From Euperipatoides rowelli (taxonomy: Eukaryota; Onychophora; Udeonychophora; Euonychophora; Peripatopsidae): a stretch of DNA of 13,741 bases. The stretch lies in NCBI GenBank assembly GCA_003024985.2, contig PXIH01S0015162.1. One strand, 5' to 3'. Every line of letters begins with the position of its first letter. Positions within the stretch are counted from its first letter, which is position 1. Shown one piece after another: positions 1-8,878 of the stretch. The notes beneath the pieces are model-generated. The model saw only the letters and a list, made by a program, of their open reading frames with translations, made no database searches and was not told the DNA's origin. Made by a program: the position numbers and the translations under genes.

Positions 1-340
1 TTATATACTGTATATATTTAAAAAAAATTAATTAGATTAGGACAAGGGACAACCTCGCTGGACTATGTCCGACACACTTGTATTTGTAATGAAAATCGTG
101 CATTTTACGATTAAATCGTGAAATTGGCAGGTATGTATTTGGCTAATTATAGTAGACAAATTTTAGCAAAAATCCGATGTTCATAGCCAAATAAATTTTA
201 ATACTGAAATTTTCACTATTAAAGTATTTAAAATTACATAAATAGTATTTTGGCTGATTATGATGAGCGGAAAATTAGTAAAAATCTTAGAAAATGTTAG
301 TGGCAGTTTAGATCTTGGCATGAACACATACATCATCAAT
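1..340. repeat. Non-coding flank with a degenerate ~110 bp direct repeat
   Basis: No coding frame is supported here. A segment at about 135-174, beginning gtatttggctaattatag, recurs in altered form at about 245-286, beginning gtattttggctgattatg, and both end in aaaaatc. The offset is about 110 bp, so this looks like an old local duplication. If the transposase pseudogene to the right keeps its splice donor at 374, this stretch is the start of its next intron. I see no splice acceptor or downstream exon in it. Confidence 0.45.
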
Positions 341-374
341 TCATATCAAAATAAAGACAAATACATAAACAAAC

Positions 375-1269
375 CTTAGTGATTCTGGATAATTTGAATG
401 AATTTCATTAGCTGTTTCTGTGTCATTTATTTCTCCAGAGCCACCAAGTGAACAATTCACAAATCGAGTGAGAATAGTTTGGCTCGGTAAACGCAACAGT
501 CCTGAAGCTTTAGCGTAATAATAAGATGCGGGATGTTCATCAAACCAAGCAATACAAGTTTTCATTGTATTTTTTGACCATCTATAACGCCCACTAAAAA
601 TACGAACTCTCAATTGATCTAACAGAAAACTGGCTTTTTAAAGTTTTGTTTACAGCTTCTTGCACAACAGTTTGCAAAATGGTTTCGAAATCTGAACGTT
701 TAGATTTTCTTGTTAACTTATGTAGACTTGCCTCCAAAAATCTTATCTTCTCGCTCAGTGCCACTATTTTAGATCATTCTTCCCTCAAAGTTCTTCGCAA
801 ATGATCTATATTTTCAGATATAACTTGGACTTGAACAGCTGCATCTTTCATTTCCGTTTTATTCAATTTGCTAATAGGACCTATATCAAGTATATTACTA
901 GTAGGATCTACAATAGGCTTGTGATCAGTGCTGATATGATCTAGAACAGACATATCAATATCAACAGTTTCTAAACTGTCCCAAGAGTTACTGAATATTC
1001 TAGGAACAGCTCCGGGAATTAATCTCCTTCCGATTCCTTTTCTGAAATTATCTTCTTTGAAATGTTTATCGCATATTACTGTACTATCGTTAGGACCCCA
1101 AGAATTTTCAGAAGTGTGCAATTTTCTAATCTTTTGAATCCATTTGTCCTTAATTTCTTTTCAGAAGGAAATTCATGGAAAGATGCTGCATTTTTACCAT
1201 TTAAAGACTTGCAAAATGGAGCACAACAGCTATGCATTATTCAGTATCATATCCCAACTATCGTGTCTC
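375..1269 (-). pseudogene. P-element/THAP9-like transposase, 5' coding exon, degenerate
   Basis: P-element-type transposases bind DNA through an N-terminal THAP zinc finger and cut it with an RNase H-like core; only the N-terminal part is here. The exon starts after a strong minus-strand acceptor (tttttctttctag, AG at 1271-1270). The ATG is at 1237-1235. Read in order, one sees the THAP signature (CC-x3-C, then HEFPSEKK, then VICDKHF and AVPRIF), a linker with KDAAVQVQ, a heptad-like leucine stretch, and the HTH region with RWSKNTMKTC and ASGLLRLPSQT. It ends at a donor, ctaag|gtttgt, with GT at 374-373, in phase 2. Three breaks are visible: one base appears missing near 1142-1147, just before the conserved KWI; an in-frame TGA lies at 776-774 inside the coiled coil; the frame shifts again near 633-640 at an A run. 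Coding similarity continues across all three, so this is one gene and not three. The TGA could come from CGA by CpG decay. Family assignment is firm; loss of function is very likely. Confidence 0.85.
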
Positions 1270-1271
1270 CT
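1270..1271 (-). promoter_or_regulatory. Splice acceptor of the left transposase exon
   Basis: The minus strand reads tttttctttctag before gagacacg. This is a classic pyrimidine tract plus AG, 32 nt before the first ATG. It implies an upstream 5' UTR exon at higher coordinates, which I could not locate. Confidence 0.6.
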
Positions 1272-1369
1272 AGAAAGAAAAATAATGATTACTTTTAATA
1301 ATGAGACAATACGAAGATCTATTTTAATTAAATTCAAATTAGCCATAATGTACATGTAGTAATCTTAGA

Positions 1370-1632
1370 TAAAATTTCATAATATATTTTCACTCAACAA
1401 ATTACTTGATTGATAAATGTTAAAAGAACTTAGTAGGCCTACTATGTTGAGTAATAAAATTGAGCTGCTTTTACCCTCTAGGTCAATCAAGGCTTATTGA
1501 CAATAAGACTGTTTCAAAATACAATTTTTAAAATTTTTTTGGTAGACTATATTTTTATAACATGATCAAACTAAAGTTTTCTCTTGCTAAAATTGCTTAG
1601 TCTGGGTGGCTTTATAAAAAATTACTATAAAT
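1370..1632. other. Non-coding AT-rich spacer
   Basis: No open frame of note is present. It contains a 14-bp perfect palindrome centred on AGGCCT at 1431-1444. Nothing resembles the start of the 3' LTR at 4358 onward, so the missing 5' LTR is not simply displaced to here. Confidence 0.5.
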
Positions 1633-1920
1633 TCTGGGGGAAATCACCTAACAAGTTTCAAGATAGCCATATTATTTTAAGTGCCCAGTCAGTGAGGTTT
1701 TTAGCTGGTCAGCAAGCATTTTTGTAAGGGTGGGACAGTGTGTGTGTGTGGGGGTTTTGGTAGCAGGTAGGTGTTATCTGGGGGGAAGTCATCTACTAAG
1801 TTTCAATATAGTCACTCTATTTTAAGTGCCCGGTCAACAAGGTTTTTTAGCACTTATTTTAAGGGGTGCAGCAGGGGATAGGTGGGTGTGGTTTTGGTAG
1901 GTTTTTGTCCGGAGGAAGTC
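1633..1920 (+). repeat. Tandem repeat, two units of ~131-144 bp plus a third start
   Basis: Units begin at 1633 (tctgggggaaatcacctaac), 1777 (tctggggggaagtcatctac) and 1908 (tccggaggaagtca). Shared internal landmarks are aagtttcaa, attttaagtgccc and ggttttggtag, with G/T-rich stretches and a (TG)n run at 1737-1750. The offsets are 144 and 131 bp. The third unit stops at about 1920, where the 5' LTR remnant begins, so the array seems to have replaced the front of that LTR. No protein is encoded. The family is unknown to me. Confidence 0.75.
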
Positions 1921-1955
1921 AAGGTTTCCTGTGTATATTCATAAAAAAAACCACA
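1919..1955 (+). repeat. 5' LTR remnant (last ~37 bp)
   Basis: This short stretch matches the end of the 3' LTR near 4983-5019 and ends in CA directly before the primer-binding site. Everything upstream differs from the 3' LTR, so the rest of the 5' LTR has been lost. Confidence 0.7.
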
Positions 1956-1969
1956 GTTTATGGGCTCAG
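1956..1969 (+). other. Primer-binding site, initiator tRNA-Met internal type
   Basis: GTTTATGGGCTCAG differs at only two bases from the known Drosophila copia site, GGTTATGGGCCCAG. That site pairs with the anticodon-stem region of initiator tRNA-Met and not with the tRNA 3' end. Its position directly after the LTR end supports both calls. Confidence 0.75.
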
Positions 1970-2068
1970 CACTACAAAATCAAGTATAAATGCCTGTATG
2001 TAAAGCCACACTTAAACACCATTTTTATTTTAAAAATATATGTTGAATAGTGAAGTTATAGATTCAAT

Positions 2069-2600
2069 ATGAACAAGCTTTCTTTGGATAACGATTTTCT
2101 ATCAGATTCCACTCCCAATAATGTTACTATGGAATGGATAAAGACAGATCCAAGTGCGAAAGCTATAATTTGTCTGTTGATAGAGGATAAGGAATTTATT
2201 AACACAAGATCTTATACTCAGCAAGTTGCACCTCATGAGGAAATTATTTTCTAGCCGATACCAGGAGCATGGTCACATGAGAGAATACTTAAATTCAGTC
2301 ACTGAGATTTTAGAGCAAATGAACAATCTAGGAGATAGTAAGAGTAGACATGAGAACAGTGATACTGAGTAGTTTTCCTCCTTCCTTTGATCCACTTATA
2401 ATCACAGAAGCTAGAGAACCAAAAGAACTATCTCTTTCTCTGGTGAAGGACAGACTGCTAGATGAATTTTATAAGAAGGGAATCAAGATATGAGGACCCA
2501 GACTGGTGCAGGAGTACAGCACTACACGTGAACGATGGAAGAAAGTGTTATGGTTGTGGACGTATGGGTCACATTAAAAAGGACTTAACATTAGGACTAG
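2069..2600 (+). pseudogene. Copia gag remnant with zinc knuckle
   Basis: Gag forms the virus-like particle and binds RNA. An ATG at 2069 opens a frame to 2254 with W-I-K-T-D then K-A-I-I-x-L-L-I-E-D, the pattern of copia gag N-termini. After a frame change, MREYLNSVTEI lies near 2277. From 2365 a third frame gives LSSFPPSFDPL followed by LSLVKDRLLDE, typical of the middle of copia gag, and stops at 2491. In the frame from 2462 a CCHC knuckle reads CYGCGRMGHIKKDL. The first three ligands (C, C, H) are present but the final Cys is Leu. There are at least three frame changes, so no intact product. Confidence 0.8.
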
Positions 2601-2689
2601 ATACAATGTATCAGAATCTCAGCCCTATATTAATAAAACTAATAATCCTAGACTTTATATTGGTTAAATTGAAACAAATTGGTGCTTCA

Positions 2690-3130
2690 GTTAAATTTAA
2701 TGCTCAAAGCTTTTATAGTACTCATTAGACCTACTCTGGAATACTGTGTTCCAGTTTGGGGCAATGCTCCAACAAAAAAAACAAATTATTGAAATTGAAT
2801 CTGCAAAAGAGAGCAATCAAAATTATTAAGGGAATTAATTATACGGTACTAGTTATGATGAAGAATTGATTGATTATGGCATTTTATCGTTGGAGAAAAG
2901 AAGAAGGCAATTAATCTCTAAATTCTCTAAGCCATTCTTTTCCTTATTCCCCATCTCTTTTACCTCCCTCCAATAAGGAGATCTCAGTTATTTCTACTAG
3001 AAATGCCAACAAACTTAGTAGGAATTATATCAGAACAGCCAGATTTACAAGATCACCTGTTAATTCTATGATAACCATGATTAATGCGGGAGAAATTACT
3101 TTTTGATTCAATCTATCTTGCCAATATTTT
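2690..3130 (+). pseudogene. LINE reverse transcriptase C-terminal fragment
   Basis: Similarity begins near 2698 with LIRPTLEYCVPVWG, the thumb-proximal block seen at the C-terminus of CR1/Jockey-like LINE reverse transcriptases. It continues after a shift with LQKRAIKIIKGI (about 2800) and, after another, with SYDEELIDYGILSLEKRRR (about 2850-2905). A further stretch near 3000-3060 contains NYIRTARFTRSP, like the tail of such proteins. Frame breaks lie near 2790 and 2845. Only the 3' end is present, as expected of 5'-truncated LINE copies. It splits the copia element between its zinc knuckle and protease, so it inserted later. The clade is not resolved. Confidence 0.75.
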
Positions 3131-3440
3131 TATGTTTGTGATATTAAGGGATGGAAAAAATTAATAGGGTAAAAGGTTTTGATTCTATTGGTTTGTTTTA
3201 GTATATATTTATATATAAAACATTTATTATCTATTGTAATATTTACTCATATCCACAACTGGGCTACCATATTCATATACAGTATATTCATTGTGATTTT
3301 AATTTATTTCAATAAACATATACTATACTTAATAAATATAGATCACAATTCACTTCTTATTCTAGTAGAGTCAGGGAAAATGAGAATAACATGTCAGAAC
3401 TCCAGATACAGGAAGTTTTTTTCCTGCTTATGAAACACTG
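3131..3440 (+). other. Probable LINE 3' tail and copia junction
   Basis: An AT-rich stretch with a chance open frame (3179-3433) whose product is hydrophobic and unlike any family I know. It probably holds the LINE 3' UTR and the resumption of copia sequence near 3400. I found no clear poly(A) or target-site duplication to mark the junction. Confidence 0.4.
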
Positions 3441-3445
3441 GAGTT

Positions 3446-4202
3446 TAGGCTAATGACTCAGGGGCCAGTTCTCACATATCAATTAAAAAGGATAACCTTT
3501 GTAACTATAAAAACTTTGATATTCCTAAAAAGGTAGAAATAGCGAGTGGTGAGAACATAGAAGCTCTAGGGATTCTAAATTTTTCATTCGTATCAGATGA
3601 TAATCAAATTCAAAGTGAAAGATTAGAACAAGTATTATATGAGCCTAAGGCCTTAGAAATCTAATGTCAGTGGGTAAATTTTATGATAATGGATTCTCTA
3701 TCAGATTTACAAACAATTGTTGTCAGATGCATAAAAATAATCAAATATGCACCTCAACTAAGCTCTGTAACAGTGTTCTTTTTGAAAACCATGTTGTTTC
3801 ACAATACAATGAAATCTCTCACAATGCACTCATAAATGGTACCAAAGCCTCGACCATAGGAATTTTTTTTTTTTTGGGAAGCCATCAACACTGCCAACTA
3901 TCTTGCCAATAGAATTCCTCTAAGTACCAGTACTGATTCTAAATCACCATACGAGTAGCGGGGAAAAAAATTCCGGAATAATCATCTAAGAACCTTTGGA
4001 TTACCAGCCTATTATCATATACCCAAAAGTAAAAGGTCAAAAGTGGAAGATACATCCTGGCAGGGATACATGGTTGGAATTTGGAAACAGGGGATACAGA
4101 ATATGGAAGCCTAACTTTCATATCATTAATTTCAGAAGCATTTTATTTGATGAAAATCTTCAATCTAAAACAAGTGATTTCTTTAGACAACCTGGTAAAT
4201 AA
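3446..4202 (+). pseudogene. Copia protease and integrase C-terminal remnants
   Basis: The aspartic protease releases the particle and enzyme proteins; integrase inserts the copy DNA. The protease active site reads NDSGASSHIS with the Asp codon at 3455-3457, followed by LEQVLYEPKA near 3625. After a frame change at about 3662, MSVGKFYDNGFSIRF matches the region that follows protease in copia polyproteins. The stretch from about 3795 to 3865 should hold the HHCC and DDE core but does not. From about 3870, FWEAINTANYLANRIP is the hallmark of the end of the copia integrase core, then NHLRTFGLPAYYHIPK near 3981 and RGYRIWKPNFHII near 4090 mark its C-terminal region. At least four frame breaks are seen. 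Confidence 0.85.
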
Positions 4203-4350
4203 TAGAAGAGACATAGAAATTACTTAGGACTCAACACGAAACAACATGTCTTTAAATGTGGATCCAGATAGTTCAGAGAGCATTCGAAAATCAGGCATCC
4301 ACATTTGGAATTCCACCCAAAAGTGTGTCTTAATAAAATTTCATACGTCT

Positions 4351-4357
4351 GAGGAGG
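4351..4357 (+). other. Polypurine tract of the copia element
   Basis: GAGGAGG lies directly before a TGTG that starts the inferred 3' LTR. Copia elements prime plus-strand synthesis from a purine run at this place. The run is short, so the exact boundary is an inference. Confidence 0.5.
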
Positions 4358-5019
4358 TGTGTCAAATTGTCACACTTGTCAAATGATGTATTTAAAGTTT
4401 ATGACTGAAATATTGGTTAAACACACTAACTATACAATGATTACTATAGATGTGAATTTTCTTTTCTTATTGACGATGTCATTTGCATGAAGTTCATGTG
4501 TTAACCTATTAACTATATTTATATACGAGAGTGAGTTAAAAGCTAATTACTGCTTATTTTGTTACAATATTGTAGAGGTCGCTGATGACCAAGTCTATTA
4601 TTGTGTAGGTTTTTGGGTTCACAAAGAAAAGTACTATCACATTCTGTATACAATAGTTTTTTTGTACAATATGTTTTTGGATATATAGTGGTTACTGTTG
4701 ATAAAGTAGGAGTGTTAATAGTGGAAATATATCTAGTGTATATGGATATATGTCAAGATAAAGTGAAGCTAGTAGTTAGATATGTTGTTCTTTGGGTATG
4801 AGAGTAATATTCACTAATGTGCTACAATTTATAAATTATATCACTGCGATTGGGAACTGAAACAGTGTTCATTTCTATATGTTAAGCATCGTATCTTTAC
4901 CATTGGTTTACTTACCACATTAATAAACCATATTTTGTTGGATATAAAAATTAAAGCCAATAATTAAATGCTAATTAATCTAATCAAAGTTTCTTGTGTA
5001 TATTCATAAAAAACATGCA
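4358..5019 (+). repeat. 3' LTR of the copia element
   Basis: The inferred LTR runs from TGTGTC after the purine tract to a CA end at 5015-5019, about 660 bp. Its last ~28 bp match the 5' LTR remnant. It carries a polyadenylation signal, AATAAA, at 4922-4927. A long open frame inside it (4601-4801) has no family features and is taken as chance. The left boundary is less certain than the right because the matching part of the 5' LTR is lost. Confidence 0.65.
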
Positions 5020-5383
5020 AAATAAAATAAAAAACTAGTGGTAGATGATTGTAATTCTCAAATATTTTTGCAAACTCAATGCAATACAAGGTGTTGGAAA
5101 TTTTATTTTCTACTTTTAAGTACAGATAAAAAAATTATAATAATGGAAAGTTTTTTTAAGACTAAAAAAAAAAACATCATTTGGACTCCTGCGCATCTAG
5201 TCACTTTGTGATTTCATGTATGCCTTTAAAGCTTACCCTTTGTAGAACGAGAGTTTAGTTAATTCATAAATATCCTACTGCACATACAGTACAGATATAT
5301 AGCAACTTCCAATAACAGCTTTTTTATAAATTTATGCCCATCTAGTTGCTCTATCACTACATTGTAAGTCAGATTGTCCAAAT
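5020..5383. other. Non-coding spacer
   Basis: AT-rich sequence with several A runs (for example 5165-5174). I see no coding frame, RNA gene or repeat end in it. Confidence 0.5.
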
Positions 5384-5690
5384 ATTAAATTGTCATGCAA
5401 CTTTTAACGTATTCAAAATTCCAGACTTGCAATTTTATCAGGAGTGAAGCATAAGCCTCCAAAAACTTAACAAAATATATAACATTGTGACAAATAAAAT
5501 ATTCTAAATGATTACGATATAAATTGTCACATGATATAAACATGTGGTCAAAATTTTAGATCTGATATCAGAAATGGAATTAGAAGCCTCCAAAAATTTG
5601 AAACCAACTATATAACATGGCGACAAATAAGATTGTAATAAAATTGTCACAATATAAATTGTCATGATATAAACATGATCAAAATTTCAG
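5384..5690. repeat. Degenerate tandem repeat, ~131 bp period
   Basis: Two units are clear: 5453-5559 and 5584-5690. Both start AAGCCTCCAAAAA, contain acaaataa and aaattgtcac, then gatataaacatg, and end caaaattt(t/c)ag. A partial earlier unit at about 5386-5424 has aaattgtcatg and ends caaaattccag. The last unit stops exactly where the mariner-like fragment starts to be readable, so the array may derive from the end of that element. Confidence 0.7.
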
Positions 5691-5910
5691 AAATAAATAT
5701 GAGGCCTTATGTTGCATAAATGACAAAGATCTAAAACAAAACCAGACATCAGGCACTGGTGTTGAATTTTATCTTTGACATAACCCCACAGGACAAAGTC
5801 AATATGTCCAATCCATTTGTCAAGAATTGTGGTATTAAAGAAATCTTGAATAATTAATTCCAAATTTTGTGCATAACTGCACATCCTGCCGGAAAATCAG
5901 CCAAGATTTG
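5687..5910 (-). pseudogene. Mariner-superfamily transposase fragment
   Basis: Mariner-type DDE/D transposases cut and paste DNA. The open part (5884-5687) reads YAQN, then FFNTTILDKWIG, then IDFVLWGYVKDKI. In intact relatives these blocks are arranged as H-Y-A-x-x-V, F-L-N-x-T-F-x-x-R-W-I-G, then a W-P-x-R-S-P-D-L-x-P stretch, then D-F-F-L-W-G-x-x-K. Here the W-P-x-R-S-P-D stretch, which carries the third catalytic acidic residue, is deleted between WIGH and IDF. Just upstream (about 5905-5885) a different frame gives FRQD, fitting the second catalytic Asp. The fragment has a deletion and a frame shift and is not functional. Confidence 0.65.
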
Positions 5911-6490
5911 GTCTCGAGAAACCACAGGAAACCTGCAAGTCCTGCCTAGGAGCACTTTTTGGATTCTGTCAGTAGCAACACTTATTGTAATCTAGCGTTT
6001 ACCTATTAAGAAACAAAAACTGTACGAGCTCACATACATTTTGCCAAAAACTTATCTATAGCCTGTTTGTTTTTTCTAAATGGTTTTTTGTAATGAGGAA
6101 GACTTTACGAATAGTGTGTGTGTGTGTGTGTATACATATAGCCTACAGTAGTGTATACTGGATATTAGTGATGTGCTGGGTACCTGGCTATATTTTCAGT
6201 ATTCGTCAATTACCTGGAACTGGCTTTGAAATTGGGTGACAAGTACTAAGTCTTTCAGGAAAGAAAAAATACCAACAAAGAACACAGAGTATAATTATTT
6301 TAACTTTATTTTTAGTATAGTCAAATAAACTATATTTAAATTACACTGGAAAAAAAAAAAATTATCATGACAAAATTTGTTTTTCTTATAGTATTTTTTA
6401 TACTCATTTTAAATATAAAAAACATTTTTCTCAATCAACCAAGGTTAATAAGTAGGCTAAATCAACATTTAGTTTTGAATAAAAAAAAAC
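5911..6490. other. Non-coding spacer with a TG microsatellite
   Basis: No supported gene. A (TG)n run lies at about 6114-6131, and an A run at about 6349-6361. The stretch 5911-5990 is less AT-rich and may be more of the mariner-like element, but I cannot align it. Confidence 0.5.
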
Positions 6491-7529
6491 AATTTTGTTT
6501 TCAGTATGTTACAATGCTTATATAAAAAAAACTGTTGGTGTTAGACAAATTCTGATCGCATATTTTGTCTTGTTTGATTTTGTTGATATAGTTATAATGC
6601 CGGTATATCTATATTATGTAAATAACTACTATATCCTCATTAGGCTAGAAGTAGTTACAGTATCTATGAAATACATTCTTTGTATTTTATTGAGTAAATA
6701 AATACGCAAATTATATACAGTAGGCCTATATAACTTGTGATAAAATCTTTATAGGTGTTAAATTATAAATATGAAATTTTAATTAATCCTAGAGCACACA
6801 ATGACATTTTGATAAATATAAAATAAATTACACGTTCGACAGATTTGGTGATGATGCCATATAATTTCCTTTTGTTCTTTCGACGTTTTTTTAGTTTAGT
6901 TTTATTTTTTATTTCTAATTACTTCTTTTGCATGAAATAGCCACTTTCTGTTACTGTCATATTGTGCTTTATTCTTCATCCTTCAGTATTTTGCCTTTTG
7001 TTACCCAAAATTTTTAATTCAATTTCGACTGAGATGAAGAATCAGCCAGTATTTTGTCTTGTGCTGTTTAATTTTCATCAGGCCCTGCCAACATTATTTT
7101 CAATGTTTTTTTCTTTTGCAACTGACTCCAGCTTCTATTTTGGGACATTAATTATTTTGAATTAAATAGGTAGTTATTTATTATAGAATGGTAATAGATA
7201 ATTCGCTAAATTAAATTTAAATAATTGTCTATCTAGTAGAATCAAGCATCAACTTCGCCAAAGCTTTTTATTATTATAACTTTTTTATCGGTAATTAAAA
7301 AATGTGGGCTACATCTACCGCCTGCTAGTTGATTCAGACTACCTTTATATTCTGATAAAATATTCTGAAAATAACGTAAACATTAGTAGCAAATTTAGAG
7401 TGAAGTATACATTGTATATTATGGACTTATAGCCTTTTTCTTTCAACACCCAAATTTTTAATATATAAATTAATAATAAAAAATAGAAAGATTTTCTATT
7501 TCTATACAACTTTTATTAATGAAAATTTT
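6491..7529. other. Non-coding AT-rich spacer
   Basis: Two chance-looking plus-strand frames (6495-6701 and 6962-7165) give hydrophobic or low-information products without family motifs. On the minus strand around 7140-6960 several short frames are somewhat protein-like but full of stops. A TAGGCCTA palindrome sits at 6721-6728. Nothing else is supported. Confidence 0.5.
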
Positions 7530-7755
7530 CTGGTGGAAGGGTAAAGCCCACTCTTTCACCCAAATCCCACTGGTGTGCTAGTCCTTAATTATGTGGGAGT
7601 TACTCCATCTCCACCTTCAAAAACATTGTCAAAGAGTCATAGGTGATCCTAATTGTTTTGGGGGCTAATTCAGAAAAAAGTATAGAAACGGGCCTGATCA
7701 GTATTTAATCTATACTGGGCGGCCCATCCCTTATGATTTGAAAAAAAAAAAAAAG
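7530..7755 (+). repeat. Possible retroposon-like block with an A tail
   Basis: A roughly 210-bp patch that is visibly less AT-rich than its surroundings ends in a run of 14 A at 7741-7754. That layout fits a SINE or another retroposed copy. I found no clear tRNA-like A and B boxes and no flanking duplication, so the class is open. Near its end, gggcggcccatccctta resembles ends of dispersed DNA elements. Confidence 0.3.
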
Positions 7756-8329
7756 TTTTAAAATGGTACAAAATTGTTTATTAATCCAATACCTGGCAAA
7801 TGGGATAGTTAATCTTTAAACATTAAAAATAGCAATTCTTCATAAAATGTTTAATTCTAGCATTGTCATATCACTTACTGTACTATAGCAATTTACCAAA
7901 TGAAATGTTCATCATTACAATGTTATAATATTCATTGCATAGAATAGCCTATATACTGTAAGTACCATGCAATTTTATAGTGCTTACTTAGTAGAGAATC
8001 TTTTATACAAATTTACAACTGGACACAAGTATAATCTCATTTCAACATTCTTGCAGCTTTCAAATTTAGGCTCATAATTTCTTGTGACTTGGGAGAATTA
8101 GTAAAATTAAGATCATGACATAGTAAATGATGTATTTAAGATTTATGGAATATTTGCTTATGTTGACAAACTGAATATATTCACAAGTGCACATATTTTG
8201 TTTTAGATATAATTAAGTAATTTATAATAAATTTTAAGTGCCTATTAAGCATGAATTAATTATAAGCCTACTAAACTAAGGAATATTACATTTAGTGTTT
8301 TTCTTAGTGTATTATGTTTATGGTATTTT
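7756..8329. other. Non-coding AT-rich spacer
   Basis: No coding frame or RNA gene. A 15-bp stretch, aaatgatgtatttaa, near 8125 is also found in the 3' LTR near 4382, with weaker similarity beyond it. That is too short to call a second LTR. Confidence 0.45.
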
Positions 8330-8480
8330 CGAAGTCATTTCCGGTAGTAGGCTACTGAACTCTGGGAAGGCTTCTAATTTTGGTGTACATGCTTTTGTTC
8401 TGTTACCGCCATTTTGTAATGTGTATGGCTGAGGATTGATTGATTTGAACACCGTACGAATATTGCGGTATAAAGTTCCT
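8330..8480. promoter_or_regulatory. Promoter-like patch (ETS and YY1/Pho-type motifs)
   Basis: On the minus strand TACCGGAAATGAC (rc of about 8333-8346) fits an ETS site. ACAAAATGGCGGT (rc of about 8405-8418) fits the YY1/Pho motif often found at animal transcription starts. Several CpGs cluster here while most of the window has few. A plus-strand ATG at about 8425 opens only four codons. Which gene it could serve is unknown. Confidence 0.25.
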
Positions 8481-8870
8481 CAATTTATTTATTGTGTTAG
8501 TGTTGTTGCGTGATAAACAAGCATTCAGTTTCTATATTATTTAGTGTCAAACGTGATTAAACGAATCGGATGATATTGGATTAACTTATTCAAATCTCAT
8601 TAGTAAAGACAATAACAACAAAGCAAAAATAAAGATATATTATAGTGAAATTAATATGCCATTTTATCTGATAATAATTACAGTTAATTGTTCCAGTTAA
8701 CTAAATTAATGATTTCCAACTTGCAATCCAAGAAAATATATTAAATTATATATTAATTAATGTATAATAATGCTTCTCTATTTAGTATACCTTTAAATTT
8801 ATAATGTATTGGTTTTAAAATATTAAAATGTGAATAAGCCATATTTGACTTTTATAAATAAAAAGCTTAT
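8481..8870. other. Non-coding AT-rich spacer
   Basis: No supported gene. If the donor at 8878 is used, this is the first part of the intron downstream of the right-hand transposase exon. Confidence 0.45.
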
Positions 8871-8876
8871 ATAATT

Positions 8877-8878
8877 AC
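8877..8878 (-). promoter_or_regulatory. Splice donor of the right transposase exon
   Basis: The minus strand reads gacag|gtaatt, a good donor match. It falls after the second base of a codon, the same phase as the donor of the left copy at 374-373. That supports a conserved intron. Confidence 0.65.

Larger units (their letters stand above)
1919..5019 (+). mobile_element. Degenerate Ty1/copia LTR retrotransposon
   Basis: The layout is LTR end, primer-binding site, gag, protease, integrase end, polypurine tract, 3' LTR, all on the plus strand. The last ~28 bp of both LTRs match with two differences (around tgtgtatattcataaaaaa at about 1930 and 4996). The gene order protease before integrase is that of copia elements. 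The reading frames are broken many times, the integrase core between about 3795 and 3865 is gone, and reverse transcriptase and RNase H are missing. A LINE fragment lies between gag and protease. The element cannot move by itself. Confidence 0.85.

Noticed and set aside
1062-1359. Two plus-strand open frames opposite the left THAP exon
   Set aside because: They are antisense shadows; the minus strand there carries the THAP signature and splice signals.
3179-3433. Plus-strand frame with a hydrophobic product, possibly a membrane protein
   Set aside because: It falls in AT-rich LINE tail sequence, where T-rich codons give hydrophobic residues by chance.
3939-4121. Minus-strand open frame of 60 codons
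   Set aside because: It lies opposite copia integrase C-terminal sequence and has no motif of its own.
4601-4801. Plus-strand open frame of 66 codons
   Set aside because: It lies wholly inside the inferred 3' LTR and its product has no family features.
5384-5690. CRISPR-like array
   Set aside because: The repeats are long, diverged and contiguous, with no constant short repeat and spacer pattern, in a eukaryotic sequence.
6495-7165. Two plus-strand frames with hydrophobic products
   Set aside because: The products are what AT-rich DNA gives by chance; no motif, promoter or splice context supports them.
7530-7755. tRNA-derived SINE
   Set aside because: The A tail fits, but no A-box and B-box pair could be read on either strand, so I left the class open.
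8116-8160. Possible second copy of the copia LTR
   Set aside because: Only about 15 bases match perfectly and the likeness fades quickly; the LTR ends are absent.
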